NCBI GenBank assembly: GCA_030280995.1
Contig: JASXTE010000016.1
Location: 20,710,501 to 20,774,500 of the forward strand
Source: Hemileia vastatrix
Taxonomy: Eukaryota > Basidiomycota > Pucciniomycetes > Pucciniales > Zaghouaniaceae
DNA: 64,000 bases
Reading direction: 5' to 3'
Part shown: in pieces, positions 58,027-64,000 of the stretch
Layout of the letters: every line of letters begins with the position of its first letter
How positions within the stretch are numbered: the stretch's first letter is position 1
Position numbers and translations under genes: made by a program
Notes under the pieces: model-generated
Database searches by the model: none
Told to the model about the DNA's origin: nothing
The model's input: only the letters and a program-made list of their open reading frames with translations

Positions 58027-59870
58027 TAGGGGGTATAAATGTTCAGGGATCTGCAATTAGGTATCAGGAATTTTTTCCCCGTGATCAGACATTATTAATT
58101 GTGGAAGATTCTTATTGACTAGCCCCGGGGCTAGTGGATAAGTAATCCATGATAATGCATTATCCCACCTCTTATACCCCAATTTCTGCTCCTAATTCCT
58201 TATCCCAAACTCATCACATCCATGATGGATTTTTAAGAAAGTCACATGACTTATAACTGCTGATTCCATCCTTAAGTCTTTCTTAACTCTAGATACTTAA
58301 TTTTGGTGGAGAACATATAAATTTTTTTCTCATCCTTATGTGTCTCTTCACTCTATAATACTTAATTTTTGTGGCAAACACATAACATTTTTTTCTATCT
58401 ACACACCCCACCTGCACATTTGGTGGCAAATTCCCACTCCCCACTCATCACCTAAACCTTCTCCCAACAACCTTTTCTACCAACAATAATGAGGCACCTC
58501 TCTACTAGGAAGAAATTTTGCACAGCTACAAATGCTACCACTTTAGTTTTAGCCGCTGACTCTGATTCTGACTCTGGTTTGGAAGACACTTTAGCTTATA
58601 TGTCTTATCTTTCCAAAAAGCGTTACATCATCCCAAGATGGAAAAATATTTATCATAATCCCAGATATGATCACCACTCCATTCTCAACATTCCCCAAAT
58701 AAACTTCACTCAACTATTTCAAAATTCTCCTGATTCTTTTTTCAAAATTTCTTAACTCATCTCCAATCATCTTATCTTCCATAATAATTCCCATAACAAA
58801 AAGCGTGATCTTACCTTTCAACTTGCTGTTGCACTATGTTGCTTTAAGTCAAATGGAAATGGTCCTGTTTCAAGATGTTTAATTAATCTCTTTACCATAG
58901 GATATTTTACTGTCATATTATACACCAAGCCCCGCATAATTGCTGTCCTTTCTCTCAAGTATCAAACACTTGCTTGGCCAACTCCACAACAGCAACTTAA
59001 ATCCTCTCAAGTAATGCAAGCTGAAAGTTTCCCTGGATGGGTAGGTTTTGTTGATGGCACAACTATACTTTTGATTCAAAAGCCTACTCATTATGGCAAC
59101 CATTATTTTGATTGTAAAAAAAGGTTTCTTCAAAATGTTCTCCAATTTCACATCTTTCATAAACTAACTTTTTATCTTCTTTGTAGATACTCTATTGCTT
59201 TTCAACTTGTCTGTGACGTCAACAAAAATTTTATTGCTTTTCATAGTGGCTGCCCCAGCTCATGTCATGACTCTTCTGTCTTCCAAAGAATGAGGATTTC
59301 TCAAAGTCCTGACTCATACTTTGACAAATCTCAGTACCTCCTTGAAGATTCAGCATATGCAAGTGGAAAGTACATTATACCTACTTTCCATAGTGCAATC
59401 TTAGAAAATTACCCCAAAACCACCTTTAATTATCACCTTTCCCAATCAAGATACAGATTGAACATGCTATTGGGATTTTAAAGAAAAGATTTTCTAGTCT
59501 TAGGGAACTCAGAATCCAATTTCAAAAAAAATGGAAATCAAAACTGCAAATCATTGGATAATGAATTGAGTTATAATCCACAATATCCTAGCTGATTTAA
59601 AGGATAAGTGGAATGATCTTTATGAAGAAGAGGATCCTGAACCAGCACCAGCTTTCCCTTCCCTTAATTCACAAAACATTCATTCAACTGGCATACCCTC
59701 TCTCATTATGCAAATCACCCTCCAACATTTTGACACACAACCCTTTTAATTTTTTGTTTTTATACTCTCAAAATGTTCACTTTGTATACTTTCTTCACTT
59801 GGCTTGGTATTTTAGTTTGTTGCATATTCTTTTTTTTGAATTTATGGTGTAGACTGTTCTAAAGTACTAA
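58027..59870 (+). mobile_element. Third PIF/Harbinger copy (left part)
   Basis: Left terminus TAGGGGGTATAAATGTTCAG and the conserved 350 bp left region, then a transposase relic. No SANT gene or right terminus is found before 64000, so the right side is deleted or lies outside the window. The right limit given is where similarity stops. Confidence 0.65.
58489..59748 (+). pseudogene. PIF/Harbinger transposase, third copy, broken
   Basis: The ATG at 58489 (MRHLSTRKKF) gives the best-preserved N-terminus of the three copies. A TAA at 58753-58755 ends the first frame. The same frame then continues through FQLAVALCCF to GFVDGTTILLIQKP (first Asp) and the intron near 59125-59187. CHDSSVF carries the second Asp. 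A shift near 59450 moves the catalytic-Glu block (IEHAIGILKKRFSSL) to another frame. Unlike the other two copies, the Glu codon itself is intact here. The C-terminal ANHWIMN is followed by a stop, then HNILADLKDKW, to the TAA at 59746-59748. Not functional. Confidence 0.85.
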
Positions 59871-61171
59871 GCAGTAGACACAATGCGAGATGGGTTGGTT
59901 CTCCTCTTCAATTTCTAAAAATAAGCACCTGCCACTCTTATTTTTAAAGAAAGTGCAATAATGTGTAACACTAATATTTGATTAGAAAATTTATAAGTTG
60001 AGAGATGAGTTTTAGATATCAGGAAAAACAAGTATTACTATCTGGATATTTCTATTCTTAAAAAGTGCTAATATCCACAGCTACTCCCTCTTGAAGAGCT
60101 CTCTTTGAATATGCCTTATTATAGCAATAAAATAACTCTAATAATAGTCAATCCTACTAAATCTATATATTCTTTCTATGTTGCGCTCTTTTCACTATAC
60201 TATATGAAATACACAAACAGACGCACAAATGATAAAAGACTCAGAAAATATCTCTAATTCACTTATTCTATTCTTCTTATATTCTACTTACAAAAAAACT
60301 CTCCTATCTCTATCAAATAGTCCTCCTTTTATATTTTTCCAGTACTCAAGACACAGTTCCCTAGTGGATCTCCAGCGCTGGTTCTAGCGCCACATTAGTA
60401 AAACAATAAGTAATCTATTAGTAAACTACGTACACTGCTTGTAGCAACTACAGCACCTAAAACATACCCTATGATTACTAACACTAGTATTGACTTGTTT
60501 CACTCATACTCCACATATGCGCTTTTGGACTATACCTTTGTTATGTTTCAGTGCTACTTTCAGGTTTGATCCATTCTAACGCTGATCCTAGTTGCCTTGA
60601 CTCTTGGGTAGTTTTGTGATTGAGTCCCCACTCTCCTTTCTTTAATACTAAGTTCATAGTTCTGACAATTCACTTAACTAGTTAGCCTTCTTTATTACCT
60701 GTTTCAGTAAGTTTACCCAACTAGCCGCGGTGCAGTATACTATGCACTTGAGTTGTCCTTAAGCCATAACTCCTTCCTCAATGCATAACACATAGTTATT
60801 GGAAAGTCCAAATACATATTGTTAAGCGCTTTACAGTCCTAAATCAATAACACACAATTCCCCATTGTGCGGCACATCTTGCTGCAAAATCCAAATGCAC
60901 CGACCCTTAATCCTTTTCCACGCTTCCATTTCCTTTGTTCTTTGAAACACACAAATACATATTATATTTTAGCACTACCTACTGCGCTAACTCCCTTTGT
61001 CCTTCCTGGACTACGCGCGCTGATTGGTCTAAAATTATGCTACCTGCGAGGCACGTACCACATCCTCCCTCTACTCGCGGCTGTCCCCAGGAGCCCATAA
61101 ATACCTGCGTCTTGCAGCGTTTCCTTCCTCCATCTTCTATCTTCTTCTCTTATTTTCCTTTATATCTTTCA
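59871..61171. other. Non-coding DNA with frequent AGCGC words
   Basis: Possibly the LTR and leader of the element carrying the two genes that follow: a TATA-like CTTTTATATTTTTCC lies near 60325, and base composition shifts toward C. No matching second LTR is in the window, so the element type is unresolved. Confidence 0.4.
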
Positions 61172-62209
61172 ATGAATACTAGAAGAACCAATCCTAACAC
61201 TTAAAATACCGCCAATGTCGTGGACGCAATTCGACAGTTTGTGCACACTCAGCCCCCTGCTGCTCTACCAACAACGCCCATAACTACACTGATGGGTGGG
61301 ACAAGATGCACCCACTGTATTGAGAATGGCATAACTCCCTGTCATTTCTCAAAAGCCTGCTGTGGAAATAATTTCTTTACTGTAAGTTATCTTCACTTTC
61401 CTTCCATATTGTTACTAACCTTTCATTTCTTCCCCCTTTTTTTTCAGTCATGCGATTACTGCAAGAAATGCAAAAAGAAGTGTAGTTACAATGGGCCTCC
61501 CACCTTTGCACGCCTGGACCCTAACACTTCCACAACTAATATGATGAGTCAAATGACCATCAAGCGCCTGGAGCCTGCTCCTACTACCCCACCTGGCAAC
61601 AAATGAGCCAAGGTTAGTTACCGCAAACCTACACCCAGTAGCGTCGCTTCTATCCCAAGATCTCTCTTTTCAGAGGAGAGTACAGTAAGTCTTCTTTTCC
61701 TACTTCTTCCTTTTCTAATGCTAACATTCTCTTTTTTTTTCTTTTAGAATGTGCCAGGCACACCTTACGCTGAAACACCTCCGCCTCCTAGCATTCCTCT
61801 ATTCCTTCCAGCCTTGGAAGAAGATCCCGTCTGAGATACCAAATCTATCCCGGAGTGTACTCCTCGTATACCCACTCCTGACTGGACAACTATGCAGCCG
61901 GTCTTTGATACCATCATCCTGGACAAATGGCCCATCGAAAATTTTCCAGACGTCAATGATGAAGAGCCTACCATGGCTTAAAACTTGGAATTCGCAGAGC
62001 AAATTGCCTTCGCTCCATAAAATGTGACCATGCGTCGTATGAACAACATGTTAACTGCTGTCAAAGGATTCCTCAGGGTGGTCCTGGTTCATACTTGGGC
62101 CAAGTATGATAAATGAAAACAGCTAATAACCACCTTGCAACAAAACATGCAAGAGGCTGTTAACGACTGGGCTTTCTGCGTTCCAATCTTTGATGATGCA
62201 GAATACTAA
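61172..62209 (+). pseudogene. Unknown cysteine-rich gene, copy 1 (six in-frame stops)
   Basis: Three exons (61172-61381, 61448-61684, 61748-62209) with clean GT-AG junctions would give 302 residues. Six in-frame stops lie at about 61202, 61604, 61832, 61979, 62018 and 62113. All are TAA or TGA, the kinds made by C-to-T or G-to-A change of Gln, Arg or Trp codons. Residues 50-95 hold a Cys-rich block (CTHCIENGITPCHFSKACC, then CDYCKKCKKKC after the first intron) that looks zinc binding. The middle is Pro/Thr-rich and the end acidic and helical. A downstream gene (62696-63654) has a matching Cys block and nearly the same length. It may be a retroelement gag-like or transposon-borne DNA-binding protein. 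I do not recognise it. Confidence 0.6.
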
Positions 62210-62695
62210 AAATCTTCCTTGTATATATTCCCTGTAAATTGTATATAACCTTGTAAAACAAAAAAAAAACTGTAATTTTACTTTCCCTTAATTTTCCTGT
62301 GAGAATTCTACAACTGCAAGATGAGTTGCCTTCAAAAAAATATCATTCTTTTTCTAACCGTGCACCCTTCTACTAAGTGCCTATGAATGATGAAACAACA
62401 AAAAATAACAACTTGAGATCTTTGCTACTTTCTATAGCAGAAAATACTTCCCCTGCATTGTATATGCATGCGCTCTCTTGTAATCTCCAGATCTTCGCAA
62501 TATATGACTTTCCCTTGACTGCGAAAGATTTGCCTTTACTAGGGTCCTTCATTATGACAAAATTTTTTTAACTATTTTCTTAGAAACCATCCAGCGCTCA
62601 GGTCAGACATGGCGCAACTGATGACTTCTTTATAATGCCATTGTTATCTTATAAATAGCCCTTCTAATAACCTAGATCTTTTCCATCCAAATATC
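62210..62695. other. Spacer between the two cysteine-rich genes
   Basis: An A/T-rich start is followed by ordinary sequence. A 64-codon ORF (62377-62571) has no support. Confidence 0.5.
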
Positions 62696-63654
62696 ATGAC
62701 TCAATATTGTATGGTTCCCAAAGATCAAGCATGGTTGTTTTGTAAGCGCTGAAAATTTCATTGTACATTTTCTAAACCTTGGGGGTATGCCTCCTTTAGA
62801 CTTGCCTGTGACAATTGCTTTAGATACCACAAAACTTGCAATATCTCTCTAAACCAGAATACTCCTCAGTCTAATGGTTATATTTGCTTTCCGTCTAGCT
62901 CTACTAGTAGCGCTCCCATAGTTACCACCATTAGTCCCACTATTTCCACTAATAATAATGTTCCTTATGAATCATCATTGCTTCCTAGTTTTCCCAATTG
63001 CAAAATATCTATTCAGCCTAGCGCTAAACCTTCTTCCACTCTGAGTTCTAATGCTTCTATGCACTCAGGCTCCACTGCAGCTGCTTCTGACGCGGTTACT
63101 ATTACTTCGCCATCAGCCCGCCCACAAAACTTATTAGAAAGTAAGTATCCTTCATTATACTTATGCTCCCCTTTCCCACTGACTCCTTGTCAGGCTTCAA
63201 TGAATCTATCTCCCTGGGATGGGTTCCTATTCCTTTACCCTTTGTCCATTCCATGCAAATGTTTTCCAGACTTCGTCTTATATATCACGCTATGTCTCTA
63301 TCCTATTCTAACGCTGAACTTGAAGCTTGCTATACCCATATAGAAATGATAGGTCAACTAATGAACGAAATCAGCTCATCAACTATTCTTGGATTCCCCG
63401 CCAATCCCCATCGCTTTGTCATGCCTGAAGACTGGAAAGGATATCCTATTAGCTTCCACCCTGATACTGAATATTCCACTAGCGCTTCTCCTTATGAGCC
63501 TCCTCTGTCCATTCTCCCTGTACATAGTATTCAAAAATTTTTCATGCTATGCCTTCAAATAATCTTTTTAGACATGGCACTATTTTATTACACCTGTCTT
63601 CCATACTATAGAGTGCCTAACTTTGCTCCCTCTACTTTCTTAAAAAAACTGTAA
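62696..63654 (+). pseudogene. Unknown cysteine-rich gene, copy 2 (one in-frame stop)
   Basis: Two exons (62696-63140, 63194-63654) join in phase to 301 residues, interrupted by a TGA at 62750-62752. The block CKR...FHCTFSKPWGYA followed by CDNCFRYHKTC matches the Cys block of the upstream gene (PCHFSKACC and CDYCKKCKKKC), including the FSK motif. The Ser/Thr/Pro-rich middle is low complexity. The second exon is well conserved in character (LGWVPIPLPFVHSMQMFSRL, LEACYTHIEMIGQLMNEI) and resembles a folded helical domain, with a hydrophobic end. Two such genes in tandem suggest one mobile element with two related ORFs, or a duplicated family. Function unknown. Confidence 0.6.
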
Positions 63655-64000
63655 ACCCTAAAAAAAATAATCATAAATAAACTTTTATATCATAAAATGT
63701 TACCGCCTTTACTGCAATACAGCAATATACAATGTAAAATAAGAATTGAACTGTAGAGCACCCCATCTATAAATCTCTATTCCACTCCTGGTTAGTTAAC
63801 TCATTAGCTAAATTCCCAGTGTCTTTTGCGTTTACATGGTATGCGTCTCCTTTAATCCTATTGCCTATCTCGTCATGTCCCCTGGAATTATGAAAATATA
63901 AGATTTCATTTTCCTCTACACCCTCATATGAGCGCTTATGCCAGTTGCCTGTTCAGCCATAGTCTGCCTATCTTCCAGTTAGCGCCCTCTATCTGTCACA
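63655..64000. other. Window end, nothing recognised
   Basis: C- and T-rich DNA with AGCGC words, similar in composition to 59871-61171. It may be the continuing element. Confidence 0.4.

Overview
The window looks like a transposon-saturated stretch of a basidiomycete genome, most likely a rust fungus (Pucciniales). This is inferred from very AT-rich DNA, genes split by short GT-AG introns, a family of TET/JBP-like 2OG-Fe(II) dioxygenases, and SANT/NAM-like genes paired with PIF/Harbinger transposases. Only three clear host genes are present, all in the right half. They are PTH2 (peptidyl-tRNA hydrolase 2, 39980-41024, +), CFD1/NUBP2 (cytosolic Fe-S scaffold ATPase, 41250-42547, +) and RIB3 (dihydroxybutanone phosphate synthase, 53736-54810, -). 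All three have complete reading frames with consistent splice sites.

Layout. 1-1345: tail of a Ty3/gypsy integrase and a probable LTR. 1390-5647: relics of a SANT/NAM-like gene, a short Harbinger derivative, an unidentified gene relic and a Harbinger end. 5648-38872: a Harbinger element (transposase relic, TET/JBP-like relic, intact SANT/NAM-like gene) split by a 27.2 kb CACTA-like transposon at 11625-38805. 38880-39355: LTR relic and another Harbinger end. 39980-42547: PTH2 and CFD1. 43089-43727: a MITE with 85 bp inverted repeats. 43942-53258: a second Harbinger element in reverse, one end of which is split by a solo LTR that is itself split by another solo LTR. 53736-54810: RIB3. 55858-57550: SINE-like and tandem-repeat DNA. 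57865-59870: LTR fragment and a third Harbinger copy. 61172-63654: two related cysteine-rich genes, both broken, of unknown family.

The most interesting object is the 27,181 bp element at 11625-38805. It has matching terminal inverted repeats beginning CACCACAG, each containing a GCTAGC-centred hairpin, and a 3 bp ATT target duplication whose removal restores the interrupted Harbinger end. It carries a TNP2-type (CACTA) transposase, an intact SNF2-family ATPase, a TET/JBP-like dioxygenase, and four genes I do not recognise, two of which share a C-terminal motif. It also holds two striking non-coding structures: a run of about ten consecutive hairpins at 17517-18197, and a 1.5 kb imperfect palindrome at 26098-27622 studded with about twenty copies of a short AATTTCGATCGAAATT-type palindrome. 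Several cargo genes are broken by single in-frame stops of the kind C-to-T or G-to-A change would produce, while the SNF2 gene is open throughout. The copy is therefore probably immobile, but recent enough to read. A transposase, a chromatin/DNA translocase and a possible 5-methylcytosine oxidase in one element suggest a transposon that edits or evades host DNA methylation. That functional link is inference.
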